A stretch of DNA of 64,000 bases, taken from contig CAVVOF010000006.1 in NCBI GenBank assembly GCA_963749905.1, positions 62,001 through 126,000 on the forward strand, written 5' to 3'. Below, piece after piece: positions 1 through 8,665 of the stretch. Position 1 is the stretch's first letter. The number at the start of each line of letters is the position of its first letter. The translations under genes and the position numbers were made by a program. This DNA is from UBA10649 sp963749905 (lineage in GTDB: Bacteria; Actinomycetota; Actinomycetes; S36-B12). The notes beneath the pieces were generated by a model. The model had not been told where the DNA came from, searched no databases, and saw only the letters and a program-made list of their open reading frames with translations.

Positions 1-754
1 GGTGCACCGTCGACAGGTGCCTCAGCACGTCGTCGAACGTCTCGAGATCCGCGCCCGGCACCGACTCCGCGGCCGAGCGCACCTCGGCATCCGAGATCGG
101 CTCGGGTGCCGACTCCAGCCCGCGGTGCCGGTAGTCCTCGCCCTCGATCCGGAGCACGTCGAAGTGCGCGGCCAGGCCCTGGATCTCGCGGAGGAAGTCC
201 TCGGCCGCGAATCGCCCCTCCCCCAGCCGATCGGGCAGGGTGTTCGACGTCGCGGCGAGCATCACCCCGGCCTCGACCAGCTCACCGAGCAGCGTCGACA
301 TCAGCACCGTGTCACCCGGATCGTCGAGCTCGAATTCGTCGATGCAGACCAGCCGGTTGCCCTTCAGGGATTCGACGGCAGTGCGGAAGCCCAGCGCACC
401 GACGAGGTTGGTGTACTCGACGAAGGTGCCGAAGCGCCGAGGTCCCGGTACCGCGTGCCAGAGGGAGGCGAGCAGGTGCGTCTTGCCCACGCCGAAGCCG
501 CCGTCGAGGTACACCCCGGCCCGACCCTCGGGGGGCGCGGCACGGCGGAAGAAGGACCGGCGCGGCGCGGCAGGCGCAGCCACCCGCCCCGCGAACGCGC
601 GCAGCGCCTCGACCGCCGCGGCCTGCGTTGGCTGCTCGGGGTCGGGCACGTAGGTGTCGAAGCGGACGTCCGCGAAGTGCGGGGGCGGGACGAACTCGTC
701 GACGAGGCCGGCGGCGGACACCACGGGATGGCGCGCGGTGAGCGACTCGGGCAC
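1..754 (-). CDS. zapE: ZapE/AFG1-like ATPase, C-terminus beyond window
   Basis: This is an AAA-type P-loop ATPase of the ZapE (AFG1) family; the E. coli member acts at the division ring. The translation from a GTG at 754 shows a Walker A motif GGFGVGKT near residues 85-92 and a Walker B-like VCIDEFE near 136-142, spaced as in this family. About 251 residues are visible; the family is usually 330-380 residues, so the C-terminal third lies outside the window. The GTG was chosen because it is the first in-frame start before the conserved region. The gene diverges from the reductase at 786 with a 31 bp gap. The role in this organism is inferred from family only. Confidence 0.85.
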   Translation of the reverse strand, partial: MPESLTARHPVVSAAGLVDEFVPPPHFADVRFDTYVPDPEQPTQAAAVEALRAFAGRVAAPAAPRRSFFRRAAPPEGRAGVYLDGGFGVGKTHLLASLWHAVPGPRRFGTFVEYTNLVGALGFRTAVESLKGNRLVCIDEFELDDPGDTVLMSTLLGELVEAGVMLAATSNTLPDRLGEGRFAAEDFLREIQGLAAHFDVLRIEGEDYRHRGLESAPEPISDAEVRSAAESVPGADLETFDDVLRHLSTVH

Positions 755-785
755 AGCGTGACTCTATTCATGCGACGATCCGTGC

Positions 786-1445
786 ATGCAGGCCGTCCGC
801 GCCCCCGAGTTCCCGTCGGGGCGCCCGTGGGTCCGTGCGGTGATGGCCGCCACCCTCGACGGCGCCATGCGCGGCCGGGACGGCGGCTCACGGTCGATCA
901 GCACGCCCGCCGACCAGAGCTGGTTCTCCTCCCTCCGCGCCGCGCCCGACGTCCTCCTCGTCGGCGCGGGCACCATCCGAGCGGAGGACTACCGACCGTC
1001 GAAGAAGGTGATCGCAGTGGTCAGCGAGAGTCTGGACCTGCCCGCCTCGCTACGGATGTTCCGGGACCGCGGCCCCGAGCACCCGCGGTCCATCGTCCTC
1101 ACGTCCGCTGCCGCGGCGGACGAGGCCCCGCAGCACCTGCGCGAGGGTGCCGACGTGATCGCGTGTGGTGCGGACCGGGTGGACCTGCGTCAGGCAGTCA
1201 CTGCTCTGCACGAGCGCGGACTGATGCACGTGCAGTGCGAGGGCGGCCCCCGGCTGCTGTCCGCCCTCATCGAGGCCGACCTGCTCGACGAGCTCCTGCT
1301 CAGCGTCACCCCGTTGCTGCACGGGGGTGAGGACGCCGACCACATCGTTTCGGTGCCCGGCGGCCTGACCCCCGAACTCCGCCTGCGGCTGGCGGACGTG
1401 CAGACCGAGGAGGGCACTGCCTTCCTCCGCCTGGTCACCGCGTGA
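786..1445 (+). CDS. RibD C-terminal-type pyrimidine reductase family protein
   Basis: This 219-residue protein has the dihydrofolate-reductase-like fold of the RibD C-terminal domain, which in riboflavin synthesis reduces the ribosyl group of a pyrimidine intermediate with NADPH. Visible signatures are VGAGTIRAEDYRP near residue 60 and CEGGPRLLSALIEADLLDEL near residue 150. The deaminase half of bifunctional RibD is absent and no other rib gene lies nearby, so it may be a stand-alone reductase of unknown substrate, as is common in Actinobacteria. The gene starts at an ATG and is followed 7 bp later by the ligase, suggesting co-transcription. Confidence 0.85.
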   Translation: MQAVRAPEFPSGRPWVRAVMAATLDGAMRGRDGGSRSISTPADQSWFSSLRAAPDVLLVGAGTIRAEDYRPSKKVIAVVSESLDLPASLRMFRDRGPEHPRSIVLTSAAAADEAPQHLREGADVIACGADRVDLRQAVTALHERGLMHVQCEGGPRLLSALIEADLLDELLLSVTPLLHGGEDADHIVSVPGGLTPELRLRLADVQTEEGTAFLRLVTA

Positions 1446-1452
1446 GCGCCCC

Positions 1453-2538
1453 GTGCTGACCCCGCCGATCGAGCCGATGCTCGCTGCTCCCCTCGGCGGC
1501 AGCATCCCGGACGGCGAAGACGTGGCCTTCGAGCCGAAGTGGGACGGGTTCCGCTGCCTGGTCTTCGTCACCGACGACACGGTCGTCCTTCAGGGTCGCG
1601 GCCGATCCAAGGCCAAGGACGAGATCGTCGACCTGGCCTACGCCTTCCCCGAGGTGGTGGCGGCCGTTCGGGAGCAGGTGCCGCCGGGCACCGTCCTGGA
1701 CGGCGAGATCGTGGTGCCGGTCGCCGGCCGCCTGGATTTCCCGGCCCTGTCCTCGCGGCTGCGGCCGCGCTCCGAGGCCGGCGGCACCAACATCGCCCAT
1801 CTCGCCGAATCGCTGCCCGCATCCCTCCTGCTCTTCGATCTGCTCTGGCACGAGCGGGATCTCATGCCCGAGCCGTTCTCCGCGCGCCGGTCGGCCCTCG
1901 AGCATCTCGCGGCACCCTGGACAAGGCCGCTGCTCCTCACGCCGAGCACCGCCGACCGCGACCTGGCGAGCCGGTGGTTCACCGACTACGAGAGCGCGGG
2001 AGTCGACGGGCTCATCGTCAAGCCGCTCGCAGACCGCTACTCCCCCGGCAGGCGCACGCAGGGCAAGGTGAAGCACCAGCGCACCGCGGACGTCGTCCTC
2101 GCCGGCTGGCGGGCTCATGCGAAGCCGGGTGCGGACGGGCAGCCCGTCGTGGGCAGCCTGCTGCTCGGCCTGCACGACGAGGCGGGTGCCCTGCACTACG
2201 TCGGGGCCGCCTCCGCGTTCACCGCGGCCCGTCGCGCGGAACTCGTCGACGAGCTGGCCCCGCTGGCGTCACCGGATGACGGGACGCACGCGTGGCGATC
2301 CGGACAGGCGGTGAACGTCCCCGGCGAGGCGAACCGGTGGAAGAAGGAGCAGCCGTGGGTGGCCCTGCGCCCCGAGCGGGTCCTCGAGGTCAGCTACGAC
2401 CAGATGGAGGGCCATCGCTTCCGCCACGTCGTCGGCTTCGTCCGCTGGCGCCCCGACCGCGGAGCCGAGACCTGCACCTTCGACCAGCTCGAGCAGCCGC
2501 CGTCATCGGCCATTGAGGACCTGATCAGTCCTTCCTAG
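1453..2538 (+). CDS. ligC: ATP-dependent DNA ligase (LigC/LigD ligase-domain type)
   Basis: This 361-residue protein joins DNA nicks using ATP. The adenylation lysine lies in EPKWDGFR (residues 28-35), the KxDGxR motif I. Later nucleotidyltransferase motifs include LDGEIVV, LLLFDLLWHE and GVDGLIVKP, followed by an OB-fold region ending near RPERVLEVSYDQMEG. It lacks the polymerase and nuclease modules of full LigD and matches the short LigC forms of actinobacterial end joining. It starts at a GTG 7 bp after the reductase and overlaps the convergent polymerase gene by 14 bp. No Ku gene is visible. Confidence 0.92.
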   Translation: MLTPPIEPMLAAPLGGSIPDGEDVAFEPKWDGFRCLVFVTDDTVVLQGRGRSKAKDEIVDLAYAFPEVVAAVREQVPPGTVLDGEIVVPVAGRLDFPALSSRLRPRSEAGGTNIAHLAESLPASLLLFDLLWHERDLMPEPFSARRSALEHLAAPWTRPLLLTPSTADRDLASRWFTDYESAGVDGLIVKPLADRYSPGRRTQGKVKHQRTADVVLAGWRAHAKPGADGQPVVGSLLLGLHDEAGALHYVGAASAFTAARRAELVDELAPLASPDDGTHAWRSGQAVNVPGEANRWKKEQPWVALRPERVLEVSYDQMEGHRFRHVVGFVRWRPDRGAETCTFDQLEQPPSSAIEDLISPS

Positions 2539-3547
2539 CGCGGCTCGGCTGCACCCTGGGCGGCTCCCCCGGCATCTTCGGGAAGTCCGGTGGATAGGGC
2601 AGTTCCGGCAGCCCCGCCGCCACCTCCCGATCCCACGCCGCGACGGCGGACGCCAGGGACACGGCCGCGTCGGCCATGCCCGCCCACGGGTCACGGGACC
2701 GCTCGCGCACCAGCGTCGGCACGGAGCGAATGGTGAGGTCGAGCGGATCGAGGGCCCTCAGGTCCGCCCACTCGACCGGTGTCGACACCGTCGCCTCGGG
2801 CCTCGGCCGGAGGGAGTAGGCCGACGCCATCAGCCGGTCCTGGGCGTTCTGGTTGTAGTCGACGAAGACGCGGTCCCCACGCTCCTCCTTCCACCACGAA
2901 GTGGTCACCAGGTCCGGCCGACGTCGCTCGAGTTCGCGACCGACCACGATGGCGGCGTGCCGCACGTCTATGAAGGTGTGGTCGGCATGCAGGGGCACGA
3001 AGACATGGATGCCCCGACTCCCGCTGGTCTTCACGAAGCCGGTCCAGCCCCACTCAGTGAGCAGGGCCTGTGTCTCGAGGGCCACCTCGACGATGTCCGC
3101 CCAGCCCCGGCCGGGCGACGGATCGAGGTCGATGCGCAACTGGTCCGGGCGGTCCAGGCTCGGCGACCTGACTGGCCAGGCGTGGAAGGTGACCGCGCTC
3201 ATCTGGACCGCCCAGGCGATGGCCGCGGGCGACTCCGGGTTGAGCAGGGTGCCGCGACGACCGCTGGGGAACCGGACGGTCAGCCCGGTCACGTACTCGG
3301 GCGTCGACTTCGGCAGGTGCTTCTGGAAGAAGTGCTCACGGCCCTCGCCCACCCCGTCGGGCCAGCGCTCGAGCGCCGTCGGCCGGCCGGCCACCTGCGG
3401 CACCATCGCGTCCGCGACGGCCAGGTAGTACTCGAGCACCTCCCGCTTGCTGACGCCCGGGAACATCTCGCGATCCGGGCTGCTCAACCGGACGTCGACA
3501 CCGCCGGCGTCGACGATCATCGGGGAGCCATGGGCCGAGGTGGGCAC
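2525..3547 (-). CDS. LigD-type DNA polymerase/primase domain protein
   Basis: This is a stand-alone archaeo-eukaryotic primase-like polymerase of the LigD PolDom family (340 residues), which fills gaps and adds nucleotides or ribonucleotides at breaks during non-homologous end joining. The catalytic carboxylates are in LRIDLDPSPG, the nucleotide-binding SGSRGIHVFVP motif follows, and a further acidic motif is RVFVDYNQNA. These are the three expected active-site blocks. Starts at GTG 3547 or ATG 3520 are both possible and neither has a clear ribosome binding site. It is encoded tail to tail with the ATP-dependent ligase, its likely functional partner. Confidence 0.92.
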   Translation of the reverse strand: MPTSAHGSPMIVDAGGVDVRLSSPDREMFPGVSKREVLEYYLAVADAMVPQVAGRPTALERWPDGVGEGREHFFQKHLPKSTPEYVTGLTVRFPSGRRGTLLNPESPAAIAWAVQMSAVTFHAWPVRSPSLDRPDQLRIDLDPSPGRGWADIVEVALETQALLTEWGWTGFVKTSGSRGIHVFVPLHADHTFIDVRHAAIVVGRELERRRPDLVTTSWWKEERGDRVFVDYNQNAQDRLMASAYSLRPRPEATVSTPVEWADLRALDPLDLTIRSVPTLVRERSRDPWAGMADAAVSLASAVAAWDREVAAGLPELPYPPDFPKMPGEPPRVQPSRARKD

Positions 3548-3556
3548 CCCGTCACG

Positions 3557-6196
3557 CTACTGGCCGACCGCCACCCGGGGTGGTGCAACGCCCTGACCGA
3601 GCACGCGGCCGGCGGGGAACTCCTCCAGCGGCACGGGAACGGACAGGTAGAACCCCTGCGCGTACTCGCACCCCATGCCCTTCAGCGCCACCAGCTGGTC
3701 CTCGTCCTCGACGCCCTCGGCGACCGCCAGCTTCCCGAAGCGGTAGATCAGGTCCAGCATCGAGCGCACGAGCTCGTAGTCCTCGTCGTTCCTGAGCATC
3801 TCGTCCACGAACGAGCGGTCCACCTTCACCAGGTTGGCAGGCACGCTGCGGAAGGAGTCCAGTCCCGCATAGCCGGTCCCGAAGTCGTCGATCGCCACGT
3901 TCATGCCGCGACCACGGAGCTCGGTCAACGTCTCGATGGCACTGCGCCCCGCGCTGAGCGTCTCCTCCTCGGTCACCTCGACGGTGAGCAGCGACGTCGG
4001 CACGTCGAACTCGGCGACCAGCCGGTCGACCATCTCGAGTGCCTCGGCGTTCAGCCACTGCGGCGGCGCGTTGAAGGCCACCCGGATCTCATGGCCCTGA
4101 TCCCGCCAGGTCCGCGCCGCCCGACAGGTCTGACGCAGCACCTGGTCGGTGAGCCGACCGAGCAGCCCCAGCTCTGCGGCCAGCGGCAGGAAGGCGGACG
4201 GCGGGACCAGGCCGCCTTCGTCGTCCCGCAGCCGGACCAGTGTCTCCGCCGCCACGACGCGTCGGGTGACGGTGAGGACGATGGGCTGGAACAGGCACAC
4301 CAGCGAGTCCTCGGCCAGCGCCCGTCGCAGCACCTGTTCGAGGCCCATCCGCTCGCGGGCCGGCCGGTCCTCGCCGGGCTCGAACCGAGCGGCCTGATGG
4401 CGCCCTGCGTGCTTCGCCCGCTGCAGCGCGATGTCCGCCCGACGCAGCAGGTCACCGGGCAACTCCGTACTGGGGTCCGACTCGGCAACGCCGATGCTCA
4501 CCGAGATGGGTACCGATCGGCCGTCGATGGTGAAGGGCTCGTGGACGGACGCGAGCAGCCTGGCGACGAGGTCGTCGAGCACCTCGTCGGGACGCGGTAC
4601 CGGTCGCAGCACAGCGAACTCCCCACCACCTGTGCGCACCAGGAGATCCCTCGGTGCCACGGCCTCGCCGAAGCGCTCCGAGATCTGGATGAGCAACTGG
4701 TCCCCGGCCAGATGTCCCAGCCCGTTGTTGACGACCTTGAGGCTGTCGATGTCGACGATCAGCAGCCCCACCGGCGCATCCGAGCCGTTCGACTCGATCG
4801 CCTCGTCGAGGTGCTCGACCAGGGCCGCCCGGTTGGGCAGGCCGGTCAGGCTGTCCCGTCTCGCCTGCTGCCTCAGCAGCTCCTCGGACACCCGATCGGT
4901 GGTCACGTCCTCGAGCACGAGGACGCTGAACTCCACGACCGTGTCACCGTCCCCGGTGTGCGGATCGGTGAACCGGCGCGAGATCGTCGGGCGCAGCCAC
5001 CGGGTCGTGCCATCCGGCCCGAACGCCTGGAGCTCGTTGCCGGCCTCGAGACTGTCGATGTCCGCCGGGTGCGTCGGGCTGAGCAGGCTGGACAGGCGGA
5101 CTCCGCGTACCTCCTCGCCGGACAGCCCGACCATCTCGAGGAACACCGGGTTGGCCTCCCGGATCACCGGGTAGCCGTCAGCGGTGAGAGTCAGCCACGC
5201 CGCCGGCACGGGCGACTCCCGGAAGACGGCCGACAGGAGTCCGTAGGAGTGGGCACTTTGGTCCTGCGCCTGCCTGCGCTCGCCGACGACGGATGCCAGC
5301 ACGAACACCGACACGGTGACCACCAGGATGTACATCTGCGTGGCGAAGACCTGCTCGACACTCGCCGGCCCCGCGAAGTCGTACGCGCCGGTGGCGTGCG
5401 CGAGCGCCCACGACATCACCACCACCGACAGTCCGGTGAGGGTGGCGGTCAACGGAACGGGATACCGCACGGCGGACGCGAGCAGCAGCGGCAGGATGAG
5501 GAACTCCGCGCCGGGCACTGCCGACCCGAACGGCGTCCCGAAGATCAGGACCAGCAGCAGCACGAGCACCGCCGCCCCCAAGGCCATCTCCCGGTGCTCC
5601 ATCCGGTATCCGCCGCGGGGCCACTCGGCCAGCCCGAGCACCGTCCCGGTGCCCGCGATCAGGCCGATGACCGTGGCCAGGCCCAGTTCGAGAGGGGCGT
5701 CGGCCACGACCGGAGGCACCTCGTCGGCGCCCACGATGCCGACGGCCAGCAGCAGCGGCACGGTCCGCAAGGCGGCGGCGCCGAGGGCGGCGAACGCCAC
5801 CCACGGGACATCGGCGCCCAGTCCCGAGACCGAGCGCCGGTGGCCCCCGATCACGACGGCGAACGCCACGACGGCGACGAGGTCGGCCGAACCCTGGACC
5901 AGCACGAGCGCGACGGGGAAGCCCACCAGCGCATAGGTGGCCACGAACCCGCCCAGCGCGACGACGAGCAGCGGAGCCCAGCGGGATCGATCGAGATGGA
6001 CGAGCGCACCCGCGACCAGGCCCCCGCCCAGCCACATGACCGCCACCCCGTTGGGCGAACGCAGCACCGGCTCGACGAGACCGACGTACGCGGCCGCTAG
6101 GGCAGCCCACAGCACGAGGTCGCGCGCGAATCGTGCGCCCGTCCCCACGCTGCTCGCCCGCGTGCCCACTCTCCCCGGACCCCTCCCCCTCGTCAC
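3557..6196 (-). CDS. MASE1-PAS-GGDEF-EAL membrane signalling protein
   Basis: This is a large c-di-GMP-type protein. The N-terminal ~270 residues hold a MASE1-like bundle of about eight hydrophobic segments, followed by a PAS segment, a GGDEF domain and an EAL domain. The diguanylate cyclase motif reads RTGGGEFAVL (near residue 522) instead of GGDEF, and no RxxD inhibitory site precedes it, so cyclase activity is doubtful. The phosphodiesterase domain starts AAETLVRL (ETL for EAL) but keeps DDFGTGY, KVDRSF and AEGVED, so it may hydrolyse c-di-GMP. GTG 6196 is preferred because a GGCGGCGAG purine stretch precedes it; GTG 6253 would overlap the divergent gene. Confidence 0.88.
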   Translation of the reverse strand: MTRGRGPGRVGTRASSVGTGARFARDLVLWAALAAAYVGLVEPVLRSPNGVAVMWLGGGLVAGALVHLDRSRWAPLLVVALGGFVATYALVGFPVALVLVQGSADLVAVVAFAVVIGGHRRSVSGLGADVPWVAFAALGAAALRTVPLLLAVGIVGADEVPPVVADAPLELGLATVIGLIAGTGTVLGLAEWPRGGYRMEHREMALGAAVLVLLLVLIFGTPFGSAVPGAEFLILPLLLASAVRYPVPLTATLTGLSVVVMSWALAHATGAYDFAGPASVEQVFATQMYILVVTVSVFVLASVVGERRQAQDQSAHSYGLLSAVFRESPVPAAWLTLTADGYPVIREANPVFLEMVGLSGEEVRGVRLSSLLSPTHPADIDSLEAGNELQAFGPDGTTRWLRPTISRRFTDPHTGDGDTVVEFSVLVLEDVTTDRVSEELLRQQARRDSLTGLPNRAALVEHLDEAIESNGSDAPVGLLIVDIDSLKVVNNGLGHLAGDQLLIQISERFGEAVAPRDLLVRTGGGEFAVLRPVPRPDEVLDDLVARLLASVHEPFTIDGRSVPISVSIGVAESDPSTELPGDLLRRADIALQRAKHAGRHQAARFEPGEDRPARERMGLEQVLRRALAEDSLVCLFQPIVLTVTRRVVAAETLVRLRDDEGGLVPPSAFLPLAAELGLLGRLTDQVLRQTCRAARTWRDQGHEIRVAFNAPPQWLNAEALEMVDRLVAEFDVPTSLLTVEVTEEETLSAGRSAIETLTELRGRGMNVAIDDFGTGYAGLDSFRSVPANLVKVDRSFVDEMLRNDEDYELVRSMLDLIYRFGKLAVAEGVEDEDQLVALKGMGCEYAQGFYLSVPVPLEEFPAGRVLGQGVAPPRVAVGQ

Positions 6197-6231
6197 TATG
6201 CTCGCCGCCACCGGCCATCGGAGTCCCGTCA

Positions 6232-7422
6232 GTGACCACCCCTGCTTCCGCACCTCGGCGTACGCGTGAACTGGCCGCCTACGCCTCGGTCGCGATCGCC
6301 TGGCTGTCGACGCGCCTCCTTGCGGGTGTATCGGTCGACATGACGCCGTGGATGCTCAATGACCTCGACATCTATCTCGGCTGGGCACCCGATCTGGCGG
6401 CCGGCTCCTTCCCGGCCCTTGACCCCACCTGGCAGTACCCACCCGGCATCGCCCCGCTGTTCGTGAGCGCCTGGGTCCTGCCCCTCGACTTCCGGTGGGG
6501 CTTCACCCTCGTGATCCTGGCCGTGGACGCCGTCCTGATGGCCAGCCTGCTGCTCGCCCATGCGCGGACGCCGGGCTCCTCATGGCGGGGACCGTGGCTG
6601 TGGGCACTGGCCGGCCTGATCGTGGGGCCGATCATGATGGTGCGCTTCGACGTCGTCCCCACCATGTTCGCGGCGGTCGCCGTCCTGCTCGCGGCCCGGC
6701 CCGCGGCATCGGGCGCGATCGCCGCCCTCGGCGCGCTCACCAAGGTCTGGCCGGCACTGATGCTGCTGGCCCTGCCCCGCCGGCAGTTGCCGCGCGCCCT
6801 GCTGTCCTTCGCCATCGTCGCCGCCGTGGCCTTGGTCGGCGTGCTGCTCCTCACTGACAACGGACTGTCCTTCCTCGAGAACCAACAGTCGCGCGGTCTC
6901 CAGGTGGAGTCGGTGGGCGCCCTCCCCTACGGCCTCTGGTCCATCGCGGGAGGGACCGTCGCCTTCGGCCTGGAGTACGGCTCCATCCAGGTGCTGATGT
7001 CCGGCGCGGAGACCGTCGGCCTGGTGGTGTCGGTCATCGGCCTGGCCCTGCTGGGCCTGCTCGCCTGGGCGCGCCTGTCCGGGCGACTGGAGTCAGTGCC
7101 CCCCGGCGACGTCGCCCTCACCGTCATCCTGGCGTCGGTGGCCACCAGCCGGGTGTACTCGCCGCAGTTCAACGTGTGGCTGGTCGGGCTGGCCGCGGTC
7201 GCCATCCTGAACCGGAACAGCCGACTCACGACGGTCGCTGCATTGGTCGTCGTCGTCTCCCTGCTGACCCAGGTGGTCTACCCCTGGTCGGCAACGCAGC
7301 TGGTCACCGGTGACGTCATCACCGTGCTCGTGCAGGCCGCACGAATCATCCTTCTGGTGTGGGCCACGGTGCTCGCGTTCGTGCGCATACTGGGCAGGAC
7401 ACCAGCCGAGGAGGCATCGTGA
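6232..7422 (+). CDS. GT87-family (DUF2029) integral membrane glycosyltransferase
   Basis: This 396-residue polytopic membrane protein resembles the GT87/DUF2029 mannosyltransferases, which move sugars from polyprenyl-phosphate donors on the outer face of the membrane. Ten or so hydrophobic segments are visible. WQYPPGIAPLF early on, MMVRFDVVPTM and ALTKVWPALMLL are the loop motifs typical of the family. The GTG at 6232 is chosen because longer in-frame versions add an unrelated low-complexity leader. The stop overlaps the next start (GTGA at 7419-7422), so the oxidase is translationally coupled. The substrate cannot be read from sequence. Confidence 0.8.
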   Translation: MTTPASAPRRTRELAAYASVAIAWLSTRLLAGVSVDMTPWMLNDLDIYLGWAPDLAAGSFPALDPTWQYPPGIAPLFVSAWVLPLDFRWGFTLVILAVDAVLMASLLLAHARTPGSSWRGPWLWALAGLIVGPIMMVRFDVVPTMFAAVAVLLAARPAASGAIAALGALTKVWPALMLLALPRRQLPRALLSFAIVAAVALVGVLLLTDNGLSFLENQQSRGLQVESVGALPYGLWSIAGGTVAFGLEYGSIQVLMSGAETVGLVVSVIGLALLGLLAWARLSGRLESVPPGDVALTVILASVATSRVYSPQFNVWLVGLAAVAILNRNSRLTTVAALVVVVSLLTQVVYPWSATQLVTGDVITVLVQAARIILLVWATVLAFVRILGRTPAEEAS

Positions 7423-8663
7423 GGACCAACTGGTCGGGGCACGTGACGTTCTCGGCGGTCGAGCTGGCCGAACCGTCGAGCGATGCGGAGCTGCGGGAAC
7501 TCGTGGCCCGATCGAACCGGATCCGCGCCGTCGGCTCAGGTCACTCGTTCAACGACATCGCCGACACCGAGGGCGTGCACGTGTCCCTCGCCCGCATGCC
7601 GGCGGAGGTCGATATCGACGCGGACCGGGCGGTCGCCCGCGTCCCGTCGGGGATGCGCTTCGGCGAGGCCGCCCGGCTGCTCGACCAGGCCGGCTGGGCC
7701 GTGCACAACCTCGCCTCGCTGGGCCACATCGCCGTCGGCGGCACGGTGGCGACGGGCACTCACGGTTCGGGCGACCGCAACCCCACCCTCTCGGCCATGG
7801 TGCGGGGCCTGCGCGTGGTTCGTGCCGACGGCTCCGTCGACGAGGTCTCGGACGCTGCGTCGCTGGCCGCGGAGGTGGTGGCGCTCGGGGCAACGGGCGT
7901 CGTGACCCACCTCGACCTGGCCATCGAGCCGACCTTCGAGGTTGCCCAGTACTGGTTCGAGGGGGTGAGTCACGCAGCGCTGCTGGAGTCGTTCGACGAG
8001 GCGTTCGGCTCGGCCTACAGCGTCAGCTTCTTCACCACCTGGGACGGGACGCTGACTGGCCGGCTGCTGCTGAAGCGCCGTCTGGACACCGAAGGTCCGT
8101 GGCTGGGCGATGACACGCTCGACGGGACCCTGGCCCGGCGGCTGCACCATCCGGTCCCGGGTATCGATCCCGCGCACTGCACGGAGCAGCTCGGCGTACC
8201 CGGCCGTTGGCACGAACGCCTCCCGCACTTCCGGCTCGACCACACCCCCAGTGCCGGCGACGAGCTGCAGACCGAGTACCTGATTCCGCGAACGGAGGCG
8301 GTGGCCGCACTGCGCGATCTCGAGGGACTCGCACCTCGCATCCACCCGCTGCTGATGGTCTCGGAGATCCGCACCATGGCAGCCGACGACCTGTGGCTCA
8401 GCGGCGCATACGGGCGCGACACGGTCGGCATCCACCTCACGTGGGAGCGTCGTCCCGAGGTGCTCGAGCTCCTCTCCGATCTCGACACCGTCCTCGCCGC
8501 CAGGGGCGGTCGCCCGCACTGGGGCAAGCTGTACTGGGCCGCACCGGACGATCTGCGCTCCCGCTACCCGCGCTTCGGCGAGTTCGCCGCTCATGCGCGG
8601 CGGATGGACCCGCAGGGCACCTTCCGCAACCGGATGCTGGACGAGCTGCTCGGGCCGATCTGA
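7419..8663 (+). CDS. Alditol oxidase / sugar-lactone oxidase-type flavoprotein
   Basis: This 414-residue FAD-linked oxidase of the vanillyl-alcohol oxidase superfamily is closest in layout to actinobacterial alditol (xylitol) oxidase and to arabinono-lactone oxidases, which oxidise polyols or sugar lactones with oxygen, making hydrogen peroxide. GSGHSFNDIADT (residues 39-50) carries His42, equivalent to the residue that covalently binds FAD in AldO. GGTVATGTHGSG and the C-terminal HWGKLYWAAPDDL region also fit. A strong GAGGAGG ribosome binding site at 7408-7414 fixes the GTG start. The gene is coupled to the upstream glycosyltransferase and ends 2 bp from the convergent methyltransferase. 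Confidence 0.88.
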   Translation: MRTNWSGHVTFSAVELAEPSSDAELRELVARSNRIRAVGSGHSFNDIADTEGVHVSLARMPAEVDIDADRAVARVPSGMRFGEAARLLDQAGWAVHNLASLGHIAVGGTVATGTHGSGDRNPTLSAMVRGLRVVRADGSVDEVSDAASLAAEVVALGATGVVTHLDLAIEPTFEVAQYWFEGVSHAALLESFDEAFGSAYSVSFFTTWDGTLTGRLLLKRRLDTEGPWLGDDTLDGTLARRLHHPVPGIDPAHCTEQLGVPGRWHERLPHFRLDHTPSAGDELQTEYLIPRTEAVAALRDLEGLAPRIHPLLMVSEIRTMAADDLWLSGAYGRDTVGIHLTWERRPEVLELLSDLDTVLAARGGRPHWGKLYWAAPDDLRSRYPRFGEFAAHARRMDPQGTFRNRMLDELLGPI

Positions 8664-8665
8664 CG

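Noticed and set aside
2957..6100. Plus-strand open frame of over 1000 codons
   Set aside because: It is antisense to the LigD-type polymerase and MASE1-GGDEF-EAL genes, His/Arg/Gln-rich and without domains; high G+C leaves such frames open.
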